From contig NC_134102.1 of assembly GCF_000715075.1 (NCBI RefSeq), forward strand, positions 49,671,348 to 49,735,347: a stretch of DNA of 64,000 nt, read 5' to 3'. Position 1 is the first letter of the stretch; every line of letters begins with the position of its first letter. Source of the stretch: Nicotiana tabacum. Lineage: Eukaryota > Streptophyta > Magnoliopsida > Solanales > Solanaceae. The notes under the pieces are model-generated. The model had not been told where the DNA came from. It ran no database searches and saw only the letters and a program-made list of their open reading frames with translations. Below, in pieces: positions 34,601-44,291 of the stretch. The position numbers and the translations under genes were made by a program.

Positions 34601-34680
34601 AATGATAAATAGTACTTTTTGAGGTCATAGAACACATAATTAATTATTAAATTTAAAGATGACATTTTTGGGTCATCACA
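31658..34680 (-). repeat. 5' LTR of the minus-strand chromovirus, 3023 bp
   Basis: TGTCACGACCC at 31658 to GGGTCATCACA at 34680. It carries the TATA box at 33425-33436, repeat array 33470-33800, donors near 33335 and 32931, hairpin 32805-32842 and acceptor near 32001. Six differences from the 3' LTR in the first 230 bases by eye. Confidence 0.92.
33470..33800 (-). repeat. ATCGAG direct-repeat array, 5' LTR copy
   Basis: Same type of array as 25240-25570, with units rearranged and an extra GGGCATCGAGCATGGG unit near 33600-33655. Confidence 0.8.
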
Positions 34681-35016
34681 TCAACTATTCAGGGTTCTTC
34701 CATTGGGTATTTAGGTCACCAGGGCCAGATTCTTAGTCAGCAACCTACTGTACCTAAGAGTTGTTACGAGTGTGGGGATCCCAGTCACATACAGATATTC
34801 TGCCCCAGGCTTCGGGGTAGACCAGTGTAGCAGGGTCAGCAGCCTATGATTACCGCACCAGTTGCTCCACCAGTCGTTCGACTACCAAGAGGCGGAGGAC
34901 ACGTGGGTAGGAGCCATCCTAGGGGTGGAGGTTAGCTAGGTGGAGGCCAGCCAGTTGGAACTCCAACTCGGTTCTATGCTTTTTCGGCCAGAACAGACGC
35001 ATAGGCCTCATATGCC
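34681..35016 (+). pseudogene. gag: gag 3' end with intact CCHC zinc knuckle
   Basis: Continues the gag interrupted at 23455. The knuckle reads CYECGDPSHIQIFC, with the C-x2-C-x4-H-x4-C spacing intact, followed by PRLRGRPV and a TAG replacing Gln. A Gly/Arg-rich linker follows (LPRGGGHVGRSHPRGGG), with another stop, and then the protease region. Confidence 0.88.
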
Positions 35017-35541
35017 GTGATTACAGGTATTATTTCTGTTTGCGGCAAAGATGCCTCCGTATTATTTGATCCAGGATCTACATATTCCTATGTGTCATCT
35101 CTATTTGCTCATTTTCTGGGTATTTCTTGTGAGTCCTTGAGTACTCCCGTTTATGTGTCCACTCCTGTGGGCGATTCTGTTGTTGTGAATTGGATCTACC
35201 GTATTATTACATTCTGTGGTTATGAAACTAGAGCAGATTTCCTATTGCTTGAGATGACCGATTTTGAAATTATCCTGGGCATGGACTGGTTATCTCCATA
35301 TCATGCCATCCTAGATTGCCATGCCAAGACTGTTACCTTGGCTATTCCAGAATTTCCTAGGTTGAAGTGGAAGGGTTCGTCTGCTAGTGCATCTAATCGG
35401 GTTATTTCTTTTATGAAGGCTCAACACATGGTTGAAAAGGGTTGTTTAGCTTATTTAGCCTATGTTCGGGATACTACTGCAAATACTCCAACTATTGATT
35501 CAGTTCCTGTAGTTCAGGAGTTCTACGATGTATTTCCTTAA
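35017..35541 (+). pseudogene. pol: pol: aspartic protease
   Basis: The retropepsin-like protease releases the Gag-Pol proteins. The frame shows [28 protein letters not shown], later [31 protein letters not shown], the usual flap and hydrophobic ILGMDWL elements of this clade. The open stretch of 174 codons ends with TAA after EFYDVFP. It matches the homologous region of 28551-30116 closely. Confidence 0.9.
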
Positions 35542-36400
35542 GATCTTTCAGGCATGCCACCTGATCGTGATATTGATTTCTGCATTGATTTGGCTCCAGA
35601 TACCCAGCCTATATCTATCCCACCGTATTGCATGGCTCCGAAAGAATTGAAATAACAGCTTGAGGAGTTACTAGCCAAAGGGTTCGTCAGACCGAGTGTA
35701 TCGCCTTGGGGTGCACCGATATTATTTGTAAAGAATAAGGATGGTTCTATGCGAATGTGTATTGATTATCGCCAATTGAACAAAGTCACTATTAAGAACA
35801 AGTACTCGTTGCTGCGTATTGATGATCTATTTGACCAGTTGCAGGGTGCTAGGGTGTTCTCTAAGATCGACTTGAGGTCAGGGTACCATCAGTTGAAGAT
35901 TCGAGATTCGGATGTTCCGAAGACTGCTTTCAGGACTAGATATGGTCATTATGAGTTTCTGGTTATGTCTTTTGGTTTAACTAATTCCCCAACAACGTTT
36001 ATGAATTTGATGAACAGGTTCAGACCATATATTGATTCGTTTGTCATTGTCTTCATTGATGATATTTTGATTTACTCGCGCAACAAGGAAGAGCACGAGC
36101 AACATATGAGAGTGGTGCTTCAGACGCTGTGGGAACAAAATCTATATGCTAAGATCTCTAAATGTGAATTCTGGCTAGAGTCTATAGCATTTTTGGGGCA
36201 TATTGTATCGGGCGAGGGCATTAAATTTGATCCCAAAAAGATTGAGGCAGTTCAAAATTGGCATCGTCCCACTTCGGCGACTGAGATCAGGAGTTTTCTG
36301 GGTTTAGCAAGTAATTATCGTCGGTTCGTGGAAGGTTTGTCATCTATTGCAACACCTTTGACCAAATTAACCCAGAAGGGTGCTCCGTTCCGATGGTCCG
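35542..36400 (+). pseudogene. pol: pol: reverse transcriptase
   Basis: RT copies element RNA into DNA. The connection region ([14 protein letters not shown]) is followed by a TAA at KELK-stop-QLEELL (about 35652), then [22 protein letters not shown]. The uninterrupted part contains [50 protein letters not shown], the active site [17 protein letters not shown] and [18 protein letters not shown]. The catalytic Asp residues are present. Confidence 0.92.
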
Positions 36401-36984
36401 ATGATTGTGAGGCAAGCTTTCAGAAGCTCAAGACAATATTGACTACATCACCAGTGTTAGTGTTGCCTTCCAATTCGGGGATGTATGCAGTGTATTGTGA
36501 CGCTTCACGCATTGGCTTTGGTTGTGTATTAATGCAGGAAGGGCGAGTTATTGCATATGCTTCATGTTAGCTGAAGCCCCACGAGAAGAATTATCCGGTG
36601 CATGATTTGGAGTTAGCTGCGATTGTTCACGCTCTTATGATTTGGAGGCATTATCTTTATGGGGTGTCTTGTGAAGTTTACACTGATCATCGCAGTTTGC
36701 ATCAGTTGTTCAAGCAGAGGGACCTAAATTTGCGGCAGTGCAGATGGCTAGAGTTACTGAAAGATTATGATATTACTATCATATATCATTCGGGCAAAGC
36801 AAATGTGGTTGCAGATGCCTTGAGTAGAAAGGCAGAGAGTATGGGTAGTTTGGCTTTCATATTAGCAGAGGAGAGGCCATTAGCTTTGGATATTCAGTCC
36901 TTGGCCAACAGACTTGTGCAGCTTGATATTTCAGAGCCCAGCCGAGTTCTTGCGTGTGTTGTAGCTCAGTCATCACTATTTTAA
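36401..36984 (+). pseudogene. pol: pol: RNase H
   Basis: Shows [40 protein letters not shown], a TAG replacing Gln (36568-36570), [33 protein letters not shown] and [13 protein letters not shown]. The catalytic D-E-D-D positions look present. The single-copy YCDAS region here is the reference for the 34 bp duplication of the nested element. It ends with TAA TAG where the sister has Glu-Gln. Confidence 0.9.
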
Positions 36985-37839
36985 TAGATCAAGGCTCGCC
37001 AGTATGATGATCTACACTTAATGGTACTTCGAGAAACGGTACTACGGGGTGGTGCCAAGGAAGTTACTATTGGCGCGGATGGTGTTCCGCGACTCCAGTA
37101 TTGTCTATGTGTTCCTAATGTAGATGGACTGAGGAAAAAGATCTTGGAGGAGGCACACAGTTCTCGATATTCTATTCATCCAGGTGCTACGAAGATGTAT
37201 CGTGACTTGAGGCAGCATTATTGGTGGCGACGGATGAAAAAGGACATAGTTGAGTATGTAGCTAGGTGTCTAAATTTCCAGCAAGTTAAATATGAGCACC
37301 AGAGGCTAGGTGGCCTACTTCAGTAGATGACTATACCATAGTGGAAATGGGAACGCATCACTATGGACTTTGTAGTTGGGTTGCCGCTGACCTTGCGGAA
37401 ATTTGATACAGTTTGGGTGATTGTTGACAGGTTGACCAAGTCGGCACATTTCATTCCGGTTGTGACTACGTATACTCCAGAGAAGTTGGACCAGATATAT
37501 ATTCAGGAGATAGTTCGGTTGCACGGTGTGCCAATTTCTATCATATCAGATAGAGGCCCTCAGTTTAATTCACATTTCTGGAGAGCAGTACAAAGTGAAT
37601 TGGGGACCCGTGTAGAGCTCAGCACAACCTTTCATCCGCAGATCGACAGGCAGTTAGAGCAGACAATTTAGATTTTGGAGGATATACTCAGGGCATGTGT
37701 GATTGACTTTGGAGGCCAGTGGGATCGTTTCTTACCTTTGGTCGAGTTTTCTTATAATAATAGTTACCAATCCAGCATCAAGATGGCTCCATTTGAGGCT
37801 TTATATGGTCGGTGATGTCGTTCGCCCATCGGATGATTT
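36985..37839 (+). pseudogene. pol: pol: integrase zinc domain and core
   Basis: Integrase inserts the DNA copy. The zinc domain holds [15 protein letters not shown] and CLNFQQVK, so the second Cys pair is damaged (Phe for Cys relative to CLNCQQ). Then TAG codons replace Gln and Glu (LLQ-stop-MTIP-stop-WKW). The core has [30 protein letters not shown] and SDRGPQFNSHFW, and a Gln stop at TI-stop-IL. Two TGA codons flank CRSPIG at 37813-37834. Confidence 0.88.
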
Positions 37840-38274
37840 GTGCCCGGTGAGTCTAAGTTATATGGTACTAACTTGGTAAAGGATGCCTTGGAAAAGGTAA
37901 AGTTGATTCAGGAGCGACTTCATACAGCGCAGTCCAGACAGAAGAGTTACGTGGATCAGAAAGCGCATTATTTATCATTTATGATGGGTGAAAAAGTTCT
38001 CTTGAAAGTTTTGCCGATGAAGGGAATTATGAGATTTGGTAAAAGGGGGAAGTTGAGCCCAAGGTTTATAGGCCCATTTGAGGTGTTGAGACGAGTTGGG
38101 GAGGTTGCTTACGAGCTTGCTTTGCCTCCCAATCTATCAAGAGTTCATTCAGTTTTCCATGTCTCTATGCTCCGTAAGTATCATGCCGACCTGTCACATG
38201 TGTTAGACTTCAGCACAGTTCAGCTAGAAAATAGTTTTGGTTATGAAGAACAACCAGTTGCCATTGTTGTATAA
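37840..38274 (+). pseudogene. pol: pol: integrase C-terminal domain
   Basis: 144 open codons: [76 protein letters not shown]. One extra T at about 38270 relative to the sister element shifts the frame and gives the stop before the chromodomain. Confidence 0.88.
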
Positions 38275-38464
38275 ACAGGTTTGCCAGTTGAGGTCCAAGA
38301 AGATTTCTGCAGTAAAAGTCCAGTGGAGGGGCCAACCAATCGAGGAAGCGACTTGGGAGGCCGATGGGGACATGTGGAGCAAATATCCACACTTATTTAG
38401 CACTCCAGGTATTATTCTAAACTCATTCGAGGACGAACGTTTGTTTAAGAGGTGGAGAATGTAA
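38237..38464 (+). pseudogene. pol: pol: chromodomain (shifted frame)
   Basis: In the next frame: KQVCQLRSKKISAVKVQWR, then GQPIEEATWEADGDMWSKYPHLF, a canonical chromodomain C-terminal to integrase, as expected for chromoviruses. The frame ends RLFKRWRM with TAA formed by LTR bases (38462-38464). Confidence 0.88.
38446..38459 (+). promoter_or_regulatory. Polypurine tract
   Basis: AAGAGGTGGAGAA immediately before the 3' LTR, also present in reverse at 26452-26465 in the nested element. It primes plus-strand DNA synthesis and at the same time codes for the last residues of pol. Confidence 0.8.
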
Positions 38465-39117
38465 TGACCCAACCGGTTATTTTGACTTTTAGAACCCCGT
38501 TCCCTTAAACAAAACTCACCGAATGTGCTTTTACTGATTTATGACTTGCAGGAATGGTTGGTCCAGGATTTGGAAGTGTTCGGGTTGAAAACGGAACACT
38601 TAGTTCTTTAAATTGGCTTTAAAATGTCAAGTTTGACTTCGGCCAACATTTTTAGAAAACGACCCCGGAATTGGGATTTGACGGTCCCAATATGTTCGTA
38701 TGATAATTTCAGAGTTGGGCATATATTCGAATCGGGTTTTGGATAACCCGGGAGCGTTTTAGCGCTTAATAGTAAAATCAACTATTTGAAGGTTTAAGGT
38801 TCTTTAAATTTGGTTTGGAGTAGATTTTGGAGTAATCGAGGTCCGTTTGAAATTCCGAGTAGTATAAGTATGTTTCAGCGCGTTCGTAGTAAGTTTGAAG
38901 AATTTAAAATTTCTAAGTTGAATCAATTTGGTTTGAGGTATGATTCTTAGTTTTGATGTTGTTTTACACGTTCCGAGTGTTCGAGCAAGTCCATATTATG
39001 ATTTCAAACTTGTTGGTATGTTCGGGCGGGGCCCCGGGGGCCCCGAATGTCAACCAGACGAGTCTCAGACCAATTTTGAAATTTGAAGGAAGAACTAAAC
39101 CTTTCTGCTTCTGGTAC

Positions 39118-39350
39118 GATCGCACCTACACTTGGACCGCCGCAGGTGCGACCCTCGCAGATGCGAGTTTTGTTCGCAGAAGCGGAAAAGGGAAGGGGAG
39201 GCCATCGCCGCAGATGCGGAATTTTGGCGCACCTATGAACGCGCAGGTGCGAAGCAGTGTGCGCGTATGCGACCTTGGTCCAGGCGAGTGAAACTCGCAC
39301 CTGCGAGGAATTTCCACAGGTGCGGTCAATCCCTTCGCAGGTGCGAAAAA
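39118..39350. repeat. Palindrome array, 3' LTR copy
   Basis: Counterpart of 20145-20380, with CGCAGGTGCGA and CGCAGATGCGA cores. It has lost one unit near its 3' edge compared with the 5' LTR. Confidence 0.8.
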
Positions 39351-39949
39351 TCTGCTTGGACAGAACCTTAAAAACAGACGAAGCTCAGTCCATTTTTGTC
39401 CGTTTTTCTTCCATGTTTGGGCGATTTCAGAGCTTTTTGGGAGGAGATTTCAATTTGCAACTTGGAGGTAAATTAATTCTACACACCTTGAGTTAAATAC
39501 ATAGATTATGGGCAGATTATAACCGGTAAATCTTAGAAATCAAGGGTTTAGATGAAAAACCTAGATTTGTATAAAAATGAGATTTTAACCACGAAAATGG
39601 TTATGGAATTGGATAGAAATTATATATTTGATTTCTTGAGATTTTGGGTAACGTTTTCATCAAAAAAATTTCAGAATCCGGGCACGTGGGCCCGGGGTGA
39701 ATTGTAAGAATTTTACCATGTTGGGTTGGATAATTAATTTAATAGCCTAAATTCGAATTATTGATCATGTATTAATTATTTTGTATATTATTTGGATAGT
39801 TTCAGATTTTTCGGCATCGAATTGAGAAATTTAACGCGACGTGGTGATCGAAAAGTGGACTTTGAGACAAGGTAAGTCTCTTGTCTAATCTTGTGAGAGG
39901 AAAATTACCCCATATGTGATTAAACTAATAATTATTTCTAATTGTGGGG

Positions 39950-39987
39950 GCTACATACGCACGAGGTGACGAGAGTCCGTACGTAGC
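39950..39987 (+). promoter_or_regulatory. Conserved LTR stem-loop
   Basis: GCTACATACG (39950-39959) pairs with CGTACGTAGC (39978-39987) with one A-C mismatch, which looks like a C to T change at a CpG. The loop has GAGGTGACGAGAG. Confidence 0.6.
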
Positions 39988-41070
39988 TACTATCTATGCT
40001 AAGGTCCGGGTAGTTTAGGACTCAAAGCATGAATTATGTGTGTAAATTATATCCTTTATTTAATTAAATTATTTGAAATATATTATTAATTGTTAGGGAA
40101 AGATAGTAAATAATGGAAATCTTATATACTTAATTTTCTGTTTAAATTAATTTATTGTTAAAAGAAATTGTTCATCCACTCGAATTAATCTATAATAAAT
40201 ATACTCTCCTTCCGGAGGTACATAAGAAAATGTCCTTCTTTCTTGTGGATTGGGCCGAACGCCTCAGCAGTATAGATGCATCTATGGATCGCGTCGCACA
40301 TCCCTCAGCAGTGTACACGATACTCTGGATCAGGCCGTATGACCTCGGCAGCAATCGTGCCTAATAATAATAATAATTACACGATACCTTGGCATTTCAA
40401 TTGCAGCTTGTGAATTTAATTTATAAATTGGAAATTATTGTATTTGAAAAAATTTAATTATTTCTGTTGGTTAAATAAAATTGTTGTTAACTCTGTGAAT
40501 TATGTTGATTTAAATGTTTCTATTTTTATTTCAATTATTATTATTGACCCTTAGTGAGTGTCAAAGTCGACCATCTCGTCTCTACCTCTTTGAGATTATG
40601 CTTGATACTTACTGGGTACACGTTGTTTATGTACTCATATTACACTTGCTTCACTCTTTATGCAGGACCTGAGACATGTGCTATAGTTTGACCTATCGGC
40701 GCACACCCACGATATCCAAAGGCTTAGTGGTGAGCTGCCCTTTTGAGCCATTCTGCAACAACCAGTGCCTCTTCCTGAAATTTTCATTCTGTCTATTTTA
40801 TTTCAAACAGTATTTGGAATCTTTGTATAATCTACTAGATGCTCATACACTTGTGACACCAGATCTTGGCACACACACTAGTAGAATATTTGGATTTGAA
40901 TTTTTGTTCTTGGTTGTTTTAATTTACTAAATTCCTGCAAGTAAGAAGTGTTTAATTACTCGGTTAATTTTAAAAGAATTGAATATGGGTTTAAATTACT
41001 AGTTGCCTTACCTAACTGTAGTATTGGGCGCCATCACGACCTATAGGTGAAATTGGGTCGTGACAGTTAA

Positions 41071-41184
41071 CTATTTGGAGCGTTAATTTTAACAATCCTA
41101 TCCTTCTTCAAAAACTTATAATTACCAATTTCGTTGTCTTTGTTTTAAAACATATAATTAATATATTATTTACTACTTAATCTA
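41071..41184. other. AT-rich flank, no gene
   Basis: Short AT-rich stretch between the GTTAA duplication and the Helitron. It ends ...TTAATCTA, the left half of the Helitron target. Confidence 0.6.
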
Positions 41185-41584
41185 TCTCTACTATATTAAA
41201 AACAGGAAAGCCCTTAGTGAAATGTCATTCGCCTTCTTTACCCCATACAACTTGTTTGAATGGTTGTTACATATCATTTCATAATGTATCATATCATATT
41301 GTATTATATTGTACTGTATCGTTTGATGAATATAATATTTGGATAGACTGTATCGTTTGTTATCGTTTCATGATATCACGCACCAGCGATATGAAGATTA
41401 AATTTGCAATATTATAAAGAAAAATTATGAAATGAGGTAGAATTATTATATAAAAAGATAGGAGAAATGATAAAATAAGATTATTTATTTTAAAATTTTC
41501 AAATAAGAGAGATAGAGAGATTTTTTCAAAATTATATATTCATAAATATAGGATACACGCGCAAAGCGCGTACCCTAAACCTAG
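41185..41584 (+). mobile_element. Non-autonomous Helitron, 400 bp, clean termini
   Basis: The 5' end is TCTCTACTATATTAAAA. The 3' hairpin ACGCGC-AAA-GCGCGT (41557-41571) is followed by ACCCTAAAC and CTAG (41581-41584). It lies between A (41184) and T (41585). Joining the flanks gives ATCTA|TTATATTAAAAGC, the sequence seen intact at 28-45, so the empty site can be read directly. No ORF; mobilised by a RepHel protein from elsewhere. Confidence 0.88.
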
Positions 41585-43511
41585 TTATATTAAAAGCACG
41601 AAGGTCCTTAGCGAAATGTCGTTCGCCTTTTTAACCCTTTAAAAATAGAGTTTACATTGTACAAAATAGTCATTTTAGTGATTTTCCTAATATTTAGAAC
41701 ATGAAAATTAATGTATGGTTTACTTATAAATCCTTTTTATTTAATTGTGTAAAAAGTCCTAATTCTTAAGATTTTAAAACCAGCTTATATTTACATTATA
41801 GAATTTGTTTTCTTTTAGAGTATGTAACAAAACTATAAATATATGCAACCAGTTTCACGAATAAACGATCAAATGTTCTCAATTTAAAACACTTGAACAT
41901 ATGAATGTTGATCTATCGAAGAATACTTTCAATTTTAAGCCTAATACATTTCCATGTTATATTTAAACTACTTTTCTACTAAAACAATATTTTTCCATTT
42001 GTCAACCTTTTAGTATAATATTTAAAAACTACACTCAATAAATAGAATAACTAAATAAGAAAACATTTAAGAATCTAAGAGAGAAAAGTAGTTGTTAAGA
42101 GTCAAAAACACTAATAATTCTGCAAACACAAATATCTAAAAATAAATTATAATTTTTATCTTTTAAAAATATATCAAAAGCATGAAGTCCCTTAGCGAAA
42201 TGTCGTTCATTCTTTTTACCCTTAAAAAATACTGAAAAATAGTTATTTAATTATTTTCATAATATATAGGAATTTGAAATCAACTAAAGTTTTCGTTATT
42301 AACTCTTTCCTTATTTATTTAAACCAAGAATTTGTCTATATTATTGTTGAGTTATAGGTTAGAAACCCGAAAGGCTGGGTTAGAAAGGACTATATGCCTC
42401 CTTTTAAGAGCTCTAATATCTATTTATTTTATTTTTAACAGTAACTTAAATTAAAAGTATTTTATAAATTCATTTATCCACAACTACAAGACAAAAAAGT
42501 CTAAAAGATTTAAAAATAAATATCTTTATTTGAGAAGTGAAAAATGAATATTAACACTAATTTTTATAATAAATTAAAATACTCAAAAAAAATTAGTCAT
42601 TCAATTATTTTTCTAATATTTAGGACATAAAAATCAATTAAAAATTTAGTTATTAAAGTTTTCTTTATTTGGACTAGATATAAAATCGTAATATTTAAAA
42701 CTTTAAAGCACTTAAAAGTTTACCATGTATAAAATATTTTTCTTACTTGAACAATCTAAATATAGGTTTAAGTTAAAGAAGGAGGGCATAATTTGTTTTT
42801 CCATTGAAGGGTCCTTTAAAGCCAAGATGTTTCAATCTTTCAATGTAAAGGTTCCTTGCCTCATGGTTTAAATGCACCAGCGGAGGAAATTGAAGTGAGG
42901 CATATTTTATCGAAATGCGATTGTAGTTTTCTACTTCTATGAAATAAATTTTGTTTTTTGACCTATTCATGAGCCGTTACTCAACTTATCAATTTTTTTT
43001 CTGTTTGCCTACAATTCTTGTCAATTGATTCTTCTTCTTCTCACCGAGCCTATATTTTTTGGGTGTTCATAACGCAAACATATGTTAGGTAAGTTTTTAG
43101 TTTTTATGTCACTTTACCGTGTATTTACATTAAAAGTTATTCCCTATGTAGTTTATTAGGCATAACTGTATGTAAATGTTCTAATATTTACATTGTACAT
43201 GCTTCTATGTTTATAATCCAAACAAGTCAATATAGTTTTTAAGTCTTAAAAGTGTTATTCTATTACTGTTTAAAAAGGGCATGACTCTGATTTCTATCAT
43301 GATGTTAGCCAAGAATTCACTCGCGATGTTCTCTCCCTCAGGTATGAACTTTGTAACATAATTATAATTTCTTTAATGTCAAAGACAAATAAACTCCTTC
43401 TTATCAAATAATTATTAGAAATTTAAGAGCACAATATTCTTCTAATTGCCTTCACAATAAATCACAACTGAAGCATACAATTTCGTATAGAAGCTAAGCA
43501 ATAAACATAAC
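41585..43511. repeat. Helitron-like repeats and AT-rich DNA, no gene
   Basis: It starts TTATATTAAAAGCACGAAGG, the 5' block of the interrupted Helitron-like repeat. A second block (ATCAAAAGCATGAAGTCCC) begins near 42170. The rest is AT-rich with no domain recognised; short frames such as 42773-42970 on the minus strand have no support. It ends with ATAAC, the duplication of the Tat element, and resumes at 58580. Confidence 0.6.
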
Positions 43512-44178
43512 TGTATACGGGTAAAACCGGCCCCACTAAACACCTCGATTTTTCGGTAAGTCAAACGGAGCAGGAGCGTGACCGTAATGAATCAGAGTCA
43601 AAGCGAGGAGCCCCTCGTATCGGGGCTCGGGCAAAACACCTGCCCTCGGGAGTATGGGGACCATGTCCTCCGGGTCCGGTTCGAGGATCAAGACTTCGGA
43701 GAGAATTACCAAACAATTGCACAGGACTAACCAAGGGCCGTGATGTCCGTGCCCAACCGGATATCACGGCGTGAATCTCGACCCGTATCGGCAGAAAATC
43801 AGTGATTAGCGAAACATAAGATTTTTACCTTTCTTAGAATTGTACTTAGGGTAAAACTCCCCTGCTATATAAAGGGGGAGCTTATTATCCATGAGACACA
43901 TGGTAACACGCATATCAAGGCAATTTATTTCAATTCTCTTTGTTGTTCAAATTTCTTATTTTTGTTCTTGAGTTCTTCATAAGTATAAGCTTGAAATCGA
44001 GGGCAGGTTCCTCATCAAGCCATCAACCGAGCTCAGAATCATCCTTATCATTGGTTTGGCCATTTATTACGTCTTTCATTCGCTTAATCAAACGTCATTA
44101 ATTACTTGTATTGAATTAATCCACATATTCTTAAAACCACATATAAATTCAATTGTTATCCGTTTTTTAGGATAAACA
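43512..44178 (+). repeat. 5' LTR of the Tat element, 667 bp
   Basis: It pairs with 57912-58579; about ten differences in the first 120 bases by eye. It contains the TATA box at 43866-43873 and ends GGATAAACA. Confidence 0.95.
43866..43873 (+). promoter_or_regulatory. TATA box of the Tat LTR promoter
   Basis: CTATATAAAGGGGGAGC is a textbook plant TATA box, kept in the 3' LTR at 58266-58274. Confidence 0.8.
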
Positions 44179-44181
44179 ATT

Positions 44182-44199
44182 TGGCGCCCACCATGGGGC
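44182..44199 (+). promoter_or_regulatory. Primer-binding site
   Basis: TGGCGCCCACCATGGGGC begins about 4 bp after the LTR. TGGCGCC-starting primer sites are common in Tat/Athila elements; which tRNA it matches I cannot determine here. Confidence 0.7.
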
Positions 44200-44291
44200 T
44201 ATGGATAATAATAGTAATTTGATACAAATTTTCATAACGCACTCTATTTTACACTTGTTCTTTGATATTTTAATTTCAGGTCAAATTAAAA

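Larger units (their letters stand above)
23456..34680 (-). mobile_element. Ty3/gypsy chromovirus (Tekay/Del type), minus strand, nested in gag
   Basis: It is an 11,225 bp element with a 5' LTR at 31658-34680 and a 3' LTR at 23456-26451. Sense termini are TGTGATGACCC and GGTCGTGACA. Flanks are CCAGC (left) and TCAAC (right). The equivalent point of its own gag reads CCAAC, so each copy of an original CCAAC duplication probably changed by one base. The LTRs differ at about 6 of the first 230 positions by eye, fewer than the other full elements, so it is the youngest here. It keeps long pol segments but has stops in gag, RT/RNase H and integrase and a 34 bp duplication in RNase H. Confidence 0.95.
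19413..41065 (+). mobile_element. Ty3/gypsy chromovirus (Tekay/Del type), split by a nested element
   Basis: Starts TGTAATGA, ends GGTCGTGACA, and is flanked by a perfect GTTAA duplication (19408-19412 and 41066-41070). Its own length is about 10.4 kb once the 11,225 bp nested element 23456-34680 is removed. Order: LTR, tRNA-Met primer site, leader, gag, protease, RT, RNase H, integrase, chromodomain, polypurine tract, LTR. RT has the FIDD form of the YxDD box and the chromodomain is C-terminal to integrase, which is the chromovirus arrangement. Gag and pol carry many stops and several frameshifts, so the copy is dead. Confidence 0.95.
38460..41065 (+). repeat. 3' LTR of the plus-strand chromovirus, 2606 bp
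   Basis: It pairs with 19413-22087 and is about 70 bp shorter. Array at 39118-39350, donors near 39467 and 39872, hairpin 39950-39987, acceptor TTTATGCAG at 40665. GTTAA follows at 41066-41070. Confidence 0.92.

Noticed and set aside
42773..42970. 65-codon minus-strand frame in AT-rich DNA
   Set aside because: Short, no domain, no promoter or splice context recognised; likely chance.
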